From Pontivivens ytuae (GTDB lineage Bacteria > Pseudomonadota > Alphaproteobacteria > Rhodobacterales > Rhodobacteraceae): a stretch of DNA of 64,000 nt. Numbering within the stretch: the stretch's first letter is position 1; every line of letters begins with the position of its first letter. This document shows, piece after piece, positions 1 to 8,647 of this stretch. The notes below the pieces were generated by a model. It ran no database searches, was not told the origin of the DNA, and worked only from the letters and a program-made list of their open reading frames with translations. Both the position numbers and the translations under genes were made by a program. The DNA lies in NCBI RefSeq assembly GCF_015679265.1, contig NZ_CP064942.1, positions 3,452,001-3,516,000 of the forward strand, written 5' to 3'.

Positions 1-825
1 GTCGTTGTTCATCAGGAAGTTGGCGGCGCGCACCGCCTCCATCTCCTGCGGGCGGATCGGGTTCATGATCGCGGACGTCATCCCCGCCTGGATCGCCATC
101 GGCAGGAAGGCCGCGCCCAGCCCGTGCCGGTTCGGCAGCCCGAACGAGATGTTGGAGGCGCCGCAGGTCGTATTCACCCTCAGCTCCTCGCGCAGCCGTT
201 TCACGAGCGCGAAGACCTGGAGGCCTGCAGTGCCCATCGCGCCCACCGGCATCACCAGCGGATCGACCACGATGTCGTGCGCCGGGATGCCGAAATCGGC
301 CGCGCGCTCCACGATCTTCTTCGCGACGGCGAAGCGGACCTCGGGATCCTCGGAAATCCCGGTGTCATCGTTGGAGATCGCGACGACCGGCACGTTGTAT
401 TTCTTGACCAGCGGCAGGATCGCCTCCAGCCGCTCCTCCTCGCCGGTCACCGAATTGAGCAGGGGACGACCCTCGGCCGCCTCCAGCCCGGCCTCCAGCG
501 CGCCGGGCACGGACGAGTCGATGCAGAGCGGCACGTCGGTCAGCCCCTGCACCAGTTCGATCATCTGCCGCATCAACGGCGGCTCGGTCTCGTTCGGGTT
601 GGGGTTGGAGTTGTAGACAACGCCCGCGTTGACATCGAGCATCGTCGCACCCGCCGCCACCTGCTCCAGCGCATCCTTCTCCACCGTCGAGAAGTCGCCA
701 GCCTCCAGCTCCGCCGCGAGCTTCTTGCGGCCCGTGGGATTGATCCGCTCCCCGATGACGCAGAAGGGCTGATCGAAGCCGATGATTGCGGTTTTCGACT
801 TCGACTCGACGACGGTCTGCGTCAT
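1..825 (-). CDS. Methyltetrahydrofolate:corrinoid methyltransferase (DHPS-like), 3' truncated by window
   Basis: Pterin-binding TIM-barrel protein predicted to move a methyl group between methyl-tetrahydrofolate and a corrinoid protein. The 275 residues visible contain INPTGRKKL (about 28-36), DVNAG (64-68) and a CIDSS strand, the pterin-binding motifs shared with dihydropteroate synthase and MetH-type methyltransferases. The C-terminus lies outside the window, since the family is usually around 350 residues. The ATG at 825 follows the stop of the MetF-like gene by 13 bp, so the two are co-transcribed. The context (MetF-like plus virulence-factor protein) is that of roseobacter corrinoid one-carbon clusters rather than folate synthesis; this role is an inference. 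A true folP is the less likely alternative. Confidence 0.8.
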   Translation of the reverse strand, partial: MTQTVVESKSKTAIIGFDQPFCVIGERINPTGRKKLAAELEAGDFSTVEKDALEQVAAGATMLDVNAGVVYNSNPNPNETEPPLMRQMIELVQGLTDVPLCIDSSVPGALEAGLEAAEGRPLLNSVTGEEERLEAILPLVKKYNVPVVAISNDDTGISEDPEVRFAVAKKIVERAADFGIPAHDIVVDPLVMPVGAMGTAGLQVFALVKRLREELRVNTTCGASNISFGLPNRHGLGAAFLPMAIQAGMTSAIMNPIRPQEMEAVRAANFLMNND

Positions 826-838
826 GGGCTGTCTGTCC

Positions 839-1750
839 TCAGGCTTGAGCCGCGCGGGTCGGGGCGGCCCCGTGCGCGGACGTGAACTCGGCGGTCGTGG
901 TGATACCGCCCAGCGGGAAGAAGTGCACGGCCTCGATGCCGAAGGCGGGATTGGCGGTCTTGTGCGCTGCAAGCTCGCGCAGGAAGTCCTCCGGCGTGAA
1001 GGGCAGCACCAGCTTGGTGAGGTCCGCCGCACGGCGCTGCAGCACGCGCAGAGACGGGCCGACACCGCACATCATGGCGAACTTGATGAGGGTCTGCAGC
1101 TTCGCGGGCCCCGCCACGCCGATATGGATCGGCAGGTCGATCCCCTCGGCCGCGAGCCGCTCGGCCCAGGCGATGACGGGTTTCGCTTCGAAGCAGAACT
1201 GCGTCGCGATCGCCATGCGCGCGTCCGTCCGCTCCGAAAACGCCTGCTTCCAGCCGAGCGCGGCGCTGACATTCGCGTCCGAGCCGTCAGGATCGATGTC
1301 CCTGTTGCCCTCCGGGTGTCCCGCGACATGCAGTCGGGTAAAACCGTGCGCATCGAACAGCCCGGTCTCCAGCAGCTGCATCGAGGTCTCGAAGTCGCCC
1401 TTCGCCTCCGCCACGCCGCCCGCAAGCACCAGTGCCTGATGCACGCCCAGATCGGCATAGCCCGCGAGCCAATCGTTCAACTCCGCCTTGTTCGCCACGA
1501 TCCGCGCGGGAACATGCGGCATCACCTCGAAGCCTTCGTTCACCAGCCGGGCGGCGGTCGCGCGCATCTCCTCGATCGGCGTGCCGTCGATATGGGCGAT
1601 GTAGACGCGGGTGCCCGCGGGCAGCAGATCGCGGAAATCGGCGATCTTCTCCGCCGTGCGCGGCATCACTTCGATGGAAAACCCGTCTAGAAAGCCCGCA
1701 AGCCCCGCAGGAGCAGGGGCCTTCCGCCGAAAGCTCAGAATGTTGCTCAT
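839..1750 (-). CDS. Methylenetetrahydrofolate reductase-like protein (divergent MetF paralogue)
   Basis: 303-residue TIM-barrel protein of the MetF superfamily, expected to interconvert methylene- and methyl-tetrahydrofolate. It keeps the FAD-barrel segments IEVMPR near the N-terminus, ATQFCFEAKPV in the middle and HIGVAGPAKLQTL towards the C-terminus, but it lacks the FEFFPP opening of canonical MetF. The start at 1750 forms an ATGA overlap with the upstream gene and has GGAGG 7 nt before it; a start at 1768 is possible but less well supported. It sits between the virulence-factor gene and the corrinoid methyltransferase, so I infer it serves corrinoid-linked methyl transfer and not methionine synthesis. 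A canonical metF lies 500 bp away on the other strand. Confidence 0.82.
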   Translation of the reverse strand: MSNILSFRRKAPAPAGLAGFLDGFSIEVMPRTAEKIADFRDLLPAGTRVYIAHIDGTPIEEMRATAARLVNEGFEVMPHVPARIVANKAELNDWLAGYADLGVHQALVLAGGVAEAKGDFETSMQLLETGLFDAHGFTRLHVAGHPEGNRDIDPDGSDANVSAALGWKQAFSERTDARMAIATQFCFEAKPVIAWAERLAAEGIDLPIHIGVAGPAKLQTLIKFAMMCGVGPSLRVLQRRAADLTKLVLPFTPEDFLRELAAHKTANPAFGIEAVHFFPLGGITTTAEFTSAHGAAPTRAAQA

Positions 1751-2055
1751 GACCGCGCCTCCGCCCATCCTTCGTTGGCGATCAGGGTGCGGAGCCGGTC
1801 CGCGTCGTATTCCGCGTCGAGCCGGGCGGCCTCAGCCGCGGCAACGTCCGACTGCTCACCGTCGACGGCATAGGGCTCGGCCCGCCGCCATTCGGCCAGA
1901 TAGTCGTCGGTGCCCGCCGCGCCACCCTTCATGGCGGCCCGGTCGATGGCCTGCTCGAAGCGCTCGGGCAACTGCACCTTCGCGCCGCGACGCCCCTTGC
2001 CCACGATCACCTGCGCTGGAATGTCGCGCCAGAAGACCACGGTCACGTCAGGCAT
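1747..2055 (-). CDS. Virulence factor domain protein (small, corrinoid cluster)
   Basis: 102-residue soluble protein starting MPDVTVVFWRDIPAQVIVGK, which I recognise as the 'virulence factor' domain found next to MetF-like and corrinoid methyltransferase genes in Rhodobacteraceae. Its biochemical role is unknown and the name gives no function. The ATG at 2055 has AAGGAG 9 nt upstream, which is better than the in-frame start at 2115. The stop overlaps the start of the MetF-like gene by ATGA, so it is the first gene of a three-gene operon, which probably continues beyond the window edge. About 200 bp separates it from the divergent metF. Confidence 0.7.
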   Translation of the reverse strand: MPDVTVVFWRDIPAQVIVGKGRRGAKVQLPERFEQAIDRAAMKGGAAGTDDYLAEWRRAEPYAVDGEQSDVAAAEAARLDAEYDADRLRTLIANEGWAEARS

Positions 2056-2258
2056 CGTCGGAGGCTCCTTCACTCTGATCATTGCGGCGTTTTGACAGCC
2101 GCGGAGGCGATTCATATGCCGTGCCGCGACGCGCGATGGCGTTTTCCCGACATCCCGCGCGGCCTTGCATACGATTGCGTCGTTTTCCGTCCTTGTTATG
2201 TCGGATATAGTGGTCTAGCTCCGTTCACAACCACCCTTCGTTAGATGGATTTTCCGTG

Positions 2259-3131
2259 ATGACGCGCCCGCAGCTTTCCTTCGAATTCTTCCCGCCGCAC
2301 AGCCCGGCGGCCTCGATGCGGCTCTGGCGCTCGGTGGAGCGGTTGGCCCCGCTCGGCCCCAAATTCGTCTCGGTGACCTATGGCGCGGGCGGCACCACGC
2401 GGGAGCGGACGCGCACGGCGATCGCGACGATCCGCGAGCGCGCGCGCCTCGACGTGGCCGGGCACCTCACTTGCGTCGGCGCGAGCCGGGAGGAGACGCT
2501 GGACGTCGCCCGCGAGTTTGCCCGCCTCGGCGTTCGCCGCATCGTGGCCCTGCGCGGCGACCCGCCCAAGGGCGCGGAGAAGTTCGAACCCCATCCCGAC
2601 GGCTACGCCTCCGCCGCCGAGCTCGTGGAGGGCCTGCGCAGCGTCGGCGACTTCCAGATCGCCGTCGCCGCCTATCCCGAGAAGCATCCGGAGGCCGCAT
2701 CGCTCGCCACCGATATCGACGCGCTGAAGGCCAAGTTCGATGCGGGCGCGACCTCGGCCATCACCCAGTTCTGCTTCGAGACCGAGACCTTCCTGCGTTT
2801 CCGCGACGCCGCGGCTGCCGCCGGTGTCCCGGGTCCGATCGTTCCGGGCATCCTGCCGGTGGAGAACTTCACCAAGATGAAGGGCTTCGCCGCGCGTTGT
2901 GCCGCGGGCGTGCCCGGCTGGATGGACACCGCCTTCGGCAACGCACAGACGGAGGAGGAGGCGCATCTTCTCGCCGTCTCCATCGCCGCGGAGCAGGCGA
3001 GCGACCTGATGGCGGAGGGGGTCGAGCACCTCCACTTCTACACGCTCAACAATCCCGACCTGACCTTCGACATCTGCCACGCGCTGGGGATCGAGGCATC
3101 GGGCGTGAACGCGGTGGCCGGCGGCGCCTGA
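2259..3131 (+). CDS. metF: 5,10-methylenetetrahydrofolate reductase
   Basis: Canonical MetF, which reduces methylene-THF to methyl-THF for methionine synthesis using FAD and NAD(P)H. The protein is about 290 residues, the usual length. It has the FEFFPP motif at the N-terminus, a SVTYGAGG segment near residue 40, HLTCVGAS near 70, ALRGDPP near 100, AITQFCFETETF in the centre and a GILPVENF segment. The start could be GTG 2256 or ATG 2259, which are adjacent in frame. It is transcribed divergently from the corrinoid operon. A GC-rich stem-loop after the stop may end the transcript. Confidence 0.93.
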   Translation: MTRPQLSFEFFPPHSPAASMRLWRSVERLAPLGPKFVSVTYGAGGTTRERTRTAIATIRERARLDVAGHLTCVGASREETLDVAREFARLGVRRIVALRGDPPKGAEKFEPHPDGYASAAELVEGLRSVGDFQIAVAAYPEKHPEAASLATDIDALKAKFDAGATSAITQFCFETETFLRFRDAAAAAGVPGPIVPGILPVENFTKMKGFAARCAAGVPGWMDTAFGNAQTEEEAHLLAVSIAAEQASDLMAEGVEHLHFYTLNNPDLTFDICHALGIEASGVNAVAGGA

Positions 3132-3173
3132 CGCCCCGCTCCAGCGGCTCAACACCATCGAACTATGGCAGCG

Positions 3174-3191
3174 CGGCCTCGGTAGAGGCCG
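3174..3191 (+). terminator. Possible stem-loop after metF
   Basis: A perfect 7-bp stem (CGGCCTC/GAGGCCG) with a 4-nt loop lies 43 bp after the metF stop. Only a weak T-containing stretch follows, so termination is uncertain. The rest of the 3132-3334 gap shows no gene. Confidence 0.35.
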
Positions 3192-3334
3192 TTCTGCAAC
3201 ACTCGTTGCGCCCGGGCGATCCCCCTGATCGCGCGCCATCTTTTGGCCAAGGTTGCACCTGACGCGGCGGGCAGATACATCGGGGTTAGGTCGTCTCCGG
3301 CACGAGGCCGGGACTGATAGGAGTACCCCCGCAG

Positions 3335-4465
3335 ATGCGCGCCCAGCGGCAGAACCAGAATCGGAAAGGGCAGCGCAGCGCACAGGCTCGCCCCTCCGGT
3401 TCGAGGAAGGGCCGCCCGCTCTATGCGGCACTCGACCTCGGTACCAATTCCTGCCGGATGCTGATCGCAGCGCCAAGTGCCGACAGCTTCCAGATCGTGG
3501 ATGCGTTTTCCAAATCGGTGAAGCTCGGCAAGGAGTTGGAGCGGACCGGAGCCCTCTCCGACGCCGCCATCGGGCGGACGCTGTCGGCCCTTCAGGTCTG
3601 CGCTTCCAAGATCCGCCGCCACGGCGTGCGCCGCACCCGCCTCGTCGCGACGGAGGCGTGCCGGCGCGCGTCCAACGGCGAGTTCTTCCTGCGGCAGGTC
3701 CAGCGCCAGACGGGGCTGAAGCTCGAACTGATCGACCCGGCGGAGGAAGCGCGCCTCGCCGTAGTCTCCTGCGCGCCGCTGGTCGATCCCAATGCCAGCC
3801 AGGTCCTGGTCATCGATATCGGCGGCGGCTCGACGGAGCTCGTCTGGCTCGATGTCGGCGAGGTCGACCCGCTGGAGCGCCGCCGCGCCATCATGAAACT
3901 TAAGCTCGCCCGCTCCCGCGGGACCGACACCCGCACCGGCAACGGCCTGCGCGTGGTGGACTGGATCAGCGTCCCGCTGGGCGTGGCGACCCTGCACGAG
4001 CGCTTCTCGGATGTGGAGGACAACCGCTCCCGCTTCGCACTGATGAGCTGGTATTTCGAGGAGCAGATGGCGGAGTTCACGCCCTATATCGATGCGGAGC
4101 TCCCCGACTACCTCTCCAATTTCCAGATGATCGGGACCTCCGGCACCGTGACGACCGTGGGCGCCGCGCATTTGGGCCTCACCCGCTATGACCGGAACGC
4201 GGTGGACGGCATGCGCCTGACGGGCGGTGAGATCAACGCGGTGATCGACAGCTTCCTCGGTGAGGAGTTCAAGGGCCGTATCGGCCAGCTCGGCATCGGG
4301 CTCGACCGCGCGGACCTGGTCATCTCGGGCGCCGCGATCCTCCAGACCCTGCTGCGCATCTGGCCCACCGACCAGCTCCGCGTCGCCGACCGCGGCCTGC
4401 GCGAGGGCATGCTCTACGCCATGATGGGCGCGGACGGCGTGCTGAAGCGGGAGGGCGCGGCATGA
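3335..4465 (+). CDS. Ppx/GppA family exopolyphosphatase / pppGpp phosphatase
   Basis: 376-residue ASKHA-fold phosphatase that hydrolyses inorganic polyphosphate or pppGpp. A basic, Gln/Arg-rich N-terminal tail of about 28 residues precedes the phosphate-1 motif [26 protein letters not shown] and [10 protein letters not shown] are the later ATPase-fold motifs. The C-terminal HD-like domain of long Ppx proteins is absent, which is typical of the short alphaproteobacterial form. The gene overlaps the next one, rlmE, by ATGA and shares its transcript, a pairing common in Rhodobacteraceae. The sequence does not decide between Ppx and GppA activity. Confidence 0.88.
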   Translation: MRAQRQNQNRKGQRSAQARPSGSRKGRPLYAALDLGTNSCRMLIAAPSADSFQIVDAFSKSVKLGKELERTGALSDAAIGRTLSALQVCASKIRRHGVRRTRLVATEACRRASNGEFFLRQVQRQTGLKLELIDPAEEARLAVVSCAPLVDPNASQVLVIDIGGGSTELVWLDVGEVDPLERRRAIMKLKLARSRGTDTRTGNGLRVVDWISVPLGVATLHERFSDVEDNRSRFALMSWYFEEQMAEFTPYIDAELPDYLSNFQMIGTSGTVTTVGAAHLGLTRYDRNAVDGMRLTGGEINAVIDSFLGEEFKGRIGQLGIGLDRADLVISGAAILQTLLRIWPTDQLRVADRGLREGMLYAMMGADGVLKREGAA

Positions 4466-5175
4466 AGGCCAAGAACACCTCCGGCCGCGGCCAGCGTGAC
4501 CTGCACGTGAAGGTGAAGACGGCGAAGGGGCGCAAGCTCTCGTCCAAACGCTGGCTCGAACGCCAGCTCAACGACCCTTACGTGCAGGCGGCCAAACGCG
4601 ACGGCTATCGCGGCCGCGCCGCCTACAAGATCCTGGAACTCGACGACAAGTACCGCTTCCTCGTGCCCGGCGCTCGGGTCGTGGACCTCGGCTGCGCGCC
4701 GGGTGGCTGGTGCCAGGTCGCGGTGCGCCGCGTCAACGCCCTCGCCGACCGCCCGTCGAAGAAGCAGGGCACCGTGCTCGGCATCGATTTGCAGGAGGTC
4801 GATCCGATCCCCGGCGCCGAGATCCACGTGCTCGACTTCCTCGATGAGGGCGCCGACGACAAGGTGAAGGCGTGGCTTGGCGGCGCGGCGGACGTTGTGA
4901 TGTCCGACATGGCTGCCAGCGCCTCGGGCCACAAGCAGACCGACCACCTGCGGATCATCGCGCTCTGTGAGGCCGCGGCCTATCTCGCCTTCGACGTGCT
5001 GGAGGAGGGCGGCACCTTCGTCGCCAAGGTCCTCGCCGGCGGGGCGGAGGGGGAACTGCTGACGCTCCTGAAGAAGCGGTTCACCAAGGTCGTGCATGTG
5101 AAGCCGCCGAGTTCCCGCTCCGACAGTTCCGAGAAATTCGTGGTCGCAACCGGGTTCCGCGGCACGCCCGACTGA
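4462..5175 (+). CDS. rlmE: 23S rRNA 2'-O-ribose methyltransferase RlmE (FtsJ/RrmJ)
   Basis: 237-residue SAM-dependent methyltransferase that methylates the ribose of U2552 in 23S rRNA. The FtsJ fold is clear: [11 protein letters not shown] (residues 73-83) binds SAM. The K-D-K-E catalytic tetrad can be placed at K56 (AAYK), the D of MSDMAAS, the K of FVAKV and the E of SSEKFVV. The first 30 residues are a basic, Lys/Arg-rich extension that may help bind RNA. Its start overlaps the Ppx/GppA stop by ATGA, so translation is coupled. Two GC-rich hairpins follow, shared with the convergent pstB-like gene. Confidence 0.93.
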   Translation: MKAKNTSGRGQRDLHVKVKTAKGRKLSSKRWLERQLNDPYVQAAKRDGYRGRAAYKILELDDKYRFLVPGARVVDLGCAPGGWCQVAVRRVNALADRPSKKQGTVLGIDLQEVDPIPGAEIHVLDFLDEGADDKVKAWLGGAADVVMSDMAASASGHKQTDHLRIIALCEAAAYLAFDVLEEGGTFVAKVLAGGAEGELLTLLKKRFTKVVHVKPPSSRSDSSEKFVVATGFRGTPD

Positions 5176-5231
5176 ACCGGGGCCGCTCCCGCCCCCTCCC
5201 GACGCTGCCGCGCCGCTCGGCGTTAGGCCGG

Positions 5232-5281
5232 GCGCGCCTCCGGCGCGCAGCACCCCGAAATCAATGCGCGCCTTCGGCGCG
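5232..5281. terminator. Two tandem GC hairpins between convergent rlmE and pstB-like gene
   Basis: GCGCGCC-TCC-GGCGCGC (5232-5248) is followed by CGCGCC-TTC-GGCGCG (5267-5281). Both have 3-nt loops and neither has a T-run. Their place between two convergent genes suggests a two-way transcription barrier; this is inferred from structure only. Confidence 0.45.
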
Positions 5282-5293
5282 ATCCCCGGCGGA

Positions 5294-6094
5294 TCAGCCG
5301 TATTTCCCCGCGATGAACGCCGCGCAGGCCGGATCGTGCGGATTGGAAAAGACCCGCGCCGTCCGCCCCAGCTCCCGCAACCGCCCCAGATGGAAGAAGG
5401 CCGTCCGGTCCGCCACCCGTTTCGCCTGCTCCATCGCATGGGTGACCACGATGATCGCCATCCGCGCCTTCAGCCGCAGGATCAGATCCTCCACATGCCC
5501 GGTCGAGATCGGATCGATGGAGCCGGTCGGCTCATCCATCAGCAGCACATCCGGCTGGGTCGACAGTGCCCGCGCGATGCAGAGCCGCTGCTGCTGCCCG
5601 CCCGACAGCTCCGTCCCGTGCATCCGGTGCAGGCGATCCTTCACCTCGTCCCAGAGGTCGGCCTCCTCCAGGCAGTGCCGCACCAGGGCGTCGAGCTCCG
5701 CCCCCGGCCGCGCTACGCCGTGGAGCCGCGCGCCATAGGCTACGTTCTCGTAGATCGTCGAGGTGAAGGGGTTCGGCTTCTGCGCGACCCAGCCGAAGCG
5801 CCGGCGCAAAAGCGGCGGATCGACGGAGCGGGCGTGGATGTCGTGCCCCTCCAGCCGGATGCTGCCGGTGATCCGCACGTCGCGCACCTCGTCATGCATC
5901 CGGTTGAGACATTTAAGCGCCGTCGTCTTCCCGCAGCCCGACGGCCCGATGAAGGCGAGGCAGCCCGTGCGGTAGAGGTCGAAGCTCACCCGGTCGAGCG
6001 CCTGCTTCTCGCCATACCACAGCGACAGGTCGCGCACCTCGATCAGCGATGTGTCGACGGCCGCAGCGGGCCGTTCGGCTTTCATCTCGGTCAT
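5294..6094 (-). CDS. PstB-like phosphate ABC transporter ATP-binding protein (orphan)
   Basis: 266-residue ABC ATPase closest to PstB: LKCLNRMHDEV after the Walker A, QKPNPFTSTIYENVAYGARLHG around the Q-loop, LSGGQQQRLCIARAL signature and a DPISTGH segment. Two details are unusual: the Walker A reads GPSGCGKTT, not GKST, and the D-loop reads DEPTGSIDP where PstB usually has SALDP. No pstS, pstC, pstA or phoU is beside it, so it either serves permeases encoded elsewhere or has a different partner. It lies 186 bp downstream of the peptide-type double ATPase on the same strand, with a repeat pair between them, so it may be a separate unit. Confidence 0.72.
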   Translation of the reverse strand: MTEMKAERPAAAVDTSLIEVRDLSLWYGEKQALDRVSFDLYRTGCLAFIGPSGCGKTTALKCLNRMHDEVRDVRITGSIRLEGHDIHARSVDPPLLRRRFGWVAQKPNPFTSTIYENVAYGARLHGVARPGAELDALVRHCLEEADLWDEVKDRLHRMHGTELSGGQQQRLCIARALSTQPDVLLMDEPTGSIDPISTGHVEDLILRLKARMAIIVVTHAMEQAKRVADRTAFFHLGRLRELGRTARVFSNPHDPACAAFIAGKYG

Positions 6095-6178
6095 TGGGGG
6101 GCCTCGTCCTGCGTGACGTTGCCCGCGAGCCTGCAGCGATTCGGTGAGGGGCCGTGTTGATCCAGATCAGTCCGGGGC

Positions 6179-6266
6179 GCCGCCACCGGCGGGGATATTG
6201 ACGCGAAGCCGAAAGGCGCAGGCCCGCCCCTTCCACCTTGTCCAAATATCCTCCCGCGAAGCGGCC
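6179..6266. repeat. Gene-end repeat, two copies in opposite orientation
   Basis: One copy of the dispersed element (CCACCGGCGGGGATATTGAC, 6183-6202) faces a second copy read on the other strand (GTCCAAATATCCTCCCGC, 6240-6257). They lie between the double ABC ATPase stop and the pstB-like start. The same core recurs at many other gene ends in this window. Confidence 0.6.
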
Positions 6267-6280
6267 CCCGGAGGGCCCGC

Positions 6281-8368
6281 CTATTCGGCGGCGTGGATCT
6301 CGATCACCGGCTCCATCCGGTCGAGGATCTCCTGCGCCAGGTGGCATTTCACCTGGTGCCCGGCGGCGAGGTCGCGCATCGGCGGCACCTCGGTCTCGCA
6401 GAGATCGCCCGGCACCTCCGATTTCCAGCGGCAGCGGGTCTGGAACGGGCAGCCCGAGGGCGGGTTCATCGCCGAGGGGATGTCGCCCTCCAGCACGATC
6501 CGCTTCTTCTCCACCCGCGTGTCGGCGATGGGCACGGCCGAGAGCAGCGCCTCGGTATAGGGGTGGTAGGGGGGCGCGAATACCTGCTCGGTCGTCCCGA
6601 TCTCCACCACGTGGCCCAGATACATGACCAGCACCCGGTCGGCGAGGTAGCGCACGATCGAGAGGTCATGGCTGATGAACAGCATCGTCGTGCGGTTCTC
6701 GTTCTGGATGTCGGTCAGAAGCTGCGTGACCGCCGCCTGCACGCTCACATCGAGGGCGGAGACCGGCTCGTCGGCCACCACCACCTTGGGCGTCCCGGCA
6801 AAGGCCCGGGCGATGCCGATCCTCTGCTTCTGCCCGCCCGAAAGCTGGCGCGGCTTGCGGGTGGCGAAGGCACGGGGCAGCTTCACGAGGTCGAGCAGCT
6901 CCAGCATCTTCTGCTCGCGTTCGGCCACCGTCTCCCCGATGCCGAACTTCTCCAGCACGCGCACGATCTGGTTGCCGATTGTGTGGGAAGGGTTGAGCGT
7001 GTCGAAGGGGTTCTGGAAGACCATCTGCACGTCGGAGATGGTCTTCACGTCCCGCCGCTCGATCTCCGTATCGCCGATCGGCTTGTTGCCGAGCACCACC
7101 TCGCCATCCGTCGCCGTCTCCAGCCCCAGGAGCACCTTGGCCAGCGTGGACTTGCCGCAGCCGCTCTCGCCGACGATGGCGAGCGTCTCGCCCTCCTTCG
7201 CCTCGAAGCTCACCGTCTCGTTGGCCTTCACCACGCGCAGCTCGCCGCCGCCGAACATCTTGTTGGCGGCGACCTCGTAGTACTTCCTGAGCCCGTCGAC
7301 CTTGAGGACCACGTCGCCGGAGGTCGCCCCCTCGCTCTCCACCGCGCCCTCGGGTTTCGCGGCCCAGTCGATCTCCTGCCAGCGCAGGCAGCGCGTCTCG
7401 TGCCGGTCGGCGTCGGGCACCGTGTCCATCGGGATCGCCTGTGCGTCGCAGCGCCCGGCCTCGAAATAGTCGCAGCGCGGCCCGAAATTGCAACCCGGCG
7501 GACGCTCGTGGGGCAGGGGGAAGTTGCCGGGGATCGCGATGAGCGGCCGCGCGTTCTTGTCCGCGCCCGGCAGCGGGATCGAGCGGAAGAGGCCCTGGGT
7601 ATAGGGATGCCGCATCTTGTCGAAGACATCCGCGATGGAGCCCGTCTCCACCGCCTCGCCGGAATACATCACGCAGAGCCGGTCGCAGGTCTCCAGCACC
7701 AGGCCCAGATTGTGGGAGATGAAAAGCATCGAGGTGCCGAACTTCTCGCCGAGGTCCTTCACCAGATCGACGATCCCGGCCTCCACCGTCACGTCGAGCG
7801 CCGTGGTCGGCTCGTCGAGGATCAGCAGGCTCGGCTTCGACATCAGCGCCATGGCGATGACGATGCGCTGCTGCTGCCCGCCCGAAAGCTGGTGCGGGTA
7901 GGAGCGCAGCATCCGCTCCGGGTCCGGCAGGCGCACGGCCTCCACCACCTCCAGCGCCATCTTCCACGCCGCGTCTTTCGAGACGCCCTCGTGGATCATC
8001 GGCACTTCCATGAGCTGCTTGCCGATCTTCATCGCCGGGTTCAGCGAGGCCATGGGCTCCTGGTAGATCATCGCGATCTCGGAGCCGCGGATGTCGCGCA
8101 GTTCCTCCGACGTCATCTGGCCGAGGTCGCGGCCCTTGAACTTGATCGAGCCGCCGACGATGCGCCCGTTGACGCCGAGGTCCTGCATGACGCCGAGCGC
8201 GACCGTCGACTTGCCGCAGCCGCTCTCGCCCACCAGCCCCATCGCCTCGCCCGGCTGGACCGTACAGGAGAAATCCATGACCGCCGGGATCTCCCCCGCA
8301 CGAGTGAAGAAGGAGATGGAGAGGTTCTCGATCTCGAGGACGGGGCCGTCATAGTCCCATTTGGTCAT
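6281..8368 (-). CDS. Fused double ATP-binding protein of peptide/nickel-type ABC importer
   Basis: 695-residue protein with two complete DppD/DppF-type ATPase domains in one chain, powering the permease pair encoded upstream. Half one: Walker A GESGCGKST (47-55), LSGGQQQR signature, LLILDEPTTALDV Walker B, then the oligopeptide C-terminal motif with CNFGPRC. Half two: Walker A near residue 400, LSGGQKQR, VVADEPVSALDV and a matching PSGCPFQTRC motif. Fused DppDF proteins of this size are known in alphaproteobacteria. The start at 8368 overlaps the stop of the 92-aa gene by ATGA. The substrate cannot be told from the ATPase. Confidence 0.92.
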   Translation of the reverse strand: MTKWDYDGPVLEIENLSISFFTRAGEIPAVMDFSCTVQPGEAMGLVGESGCGKSTVALGVMQDLGVNGRIVGGSIKFKGRDLGQMTSEELRDIRGSEIAMIYQEPMASLNPAMKIGKQLMEVPMIHEGVSKDAAWKMALEVVEAVRLPDPERMLRSYPHQLSGGQQQRIVIAMALMSKPSLLILDEPTTALDVTVEAGIVDLVKDLGEKFGTSMLFISHNLGLVLETCDRLCVMYSGEAVETGSIADVFDKMRHPYTQGLFRSIPLPGADKNARPLIAIPGNFPLPHERPPGCNFGPRCDYFEAGRCDAQAIPMDTVPDADRHETRCLRWQEIDWAAKPEGAVESEGATSGDVVLKVDGLRKYYEVAANKMFGGGELRVVKANETVSFEAKEGETLAIVGESGCGKSTLAKVLLGLETATDGEVVLGNKPIGDTEIERRDVKTISDVQMVFQNPFDTLNPSHTIGNQIVRVLEKFGIGETVAEREQKMLELLDLVKLPRAFATRKPRQLSGGQKQRIGIARAFAGTPKVVVADEPVSALDVSVQAAVTQLLTDIQNENRTTMLFISHDLSIVRYLADRVLVMYLGHVVEIGTTEQVFAPPYHPYTEALLSAVPIADTRVEKKRIVLEGDIPSAMNPPSGCPFQTRCRWKSEVPGDLCETEVPPMRDLAAGHQVKCHLAQEILDRMEPVIEIHAAE

Positions 8369-8643
8369 GATCCGCCCTCTTCGGGTTTTGCAGGCGCATC
8401 GGGAAGCGTGCGGATCAGGATGTCCTTCGAGATCACGTCGGACTGCTCGCGGTAGTATTCCCGTGTATCCATGATGTCTCGGAAATGCACGTGGTTGAGC
8501 ATCTTGTCTCGAACATGATCGAATTCCCTGGATGCCTCGGCGGCGAACTCCGCGAACTGCTCGAGGCCCTTTCGGTCGAAGTAGAGCTGGAGCATCTCGA
8601 TCTCGACCAGACCCTCGTCGCTTTCTCTGAATGCACGGAACAT
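8365..8643 (-). CDS. Unknown 92-aa protein inside the ABC transporter operon
   Basis: Small acidic protein that I do not recognise. It begins MFRAFRESDEGLVEIEMLQL, is rich in Glu, Asp and Phe, has no signal peptide or membrane segment, and reads like a helical cytoplasmic protein. It lies 4 bp after the second permease gene and overlaps the double-ATPase start by ATGA, so it is translated as part of the transporter operon. That arrangement suggests an accessory or regulatory subunit acting at the cytoplasmic face, but this is inference from position. The tight overlaps on both sides make a spurious reading unlikely. Confidence 0.75.
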   Translation of the reverse strand: MFRAFRESDEGLVEIEMLQLYFDRKGLEQFAEFAAEASREFDHVRDKMLNHVHFRDIMDTREYYREQSDVISKDILIRTLPDAPAKPEEGGS

Positions 8644-8647
8644 GGCG

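Noticed and set aside
2056..2258. SAM- or SAH-type riboswitch in the metF / virulence-factor gap
   Set aside because: No recognisable conserved stems; only a weak TATAGT near 2206 without a matching -35.
6293..8455. A 720-codon plus-strand frame over the double ABC ATPase
   Set aside because: Shadow; the minus strand has two full sets of Walker and signature motifs.
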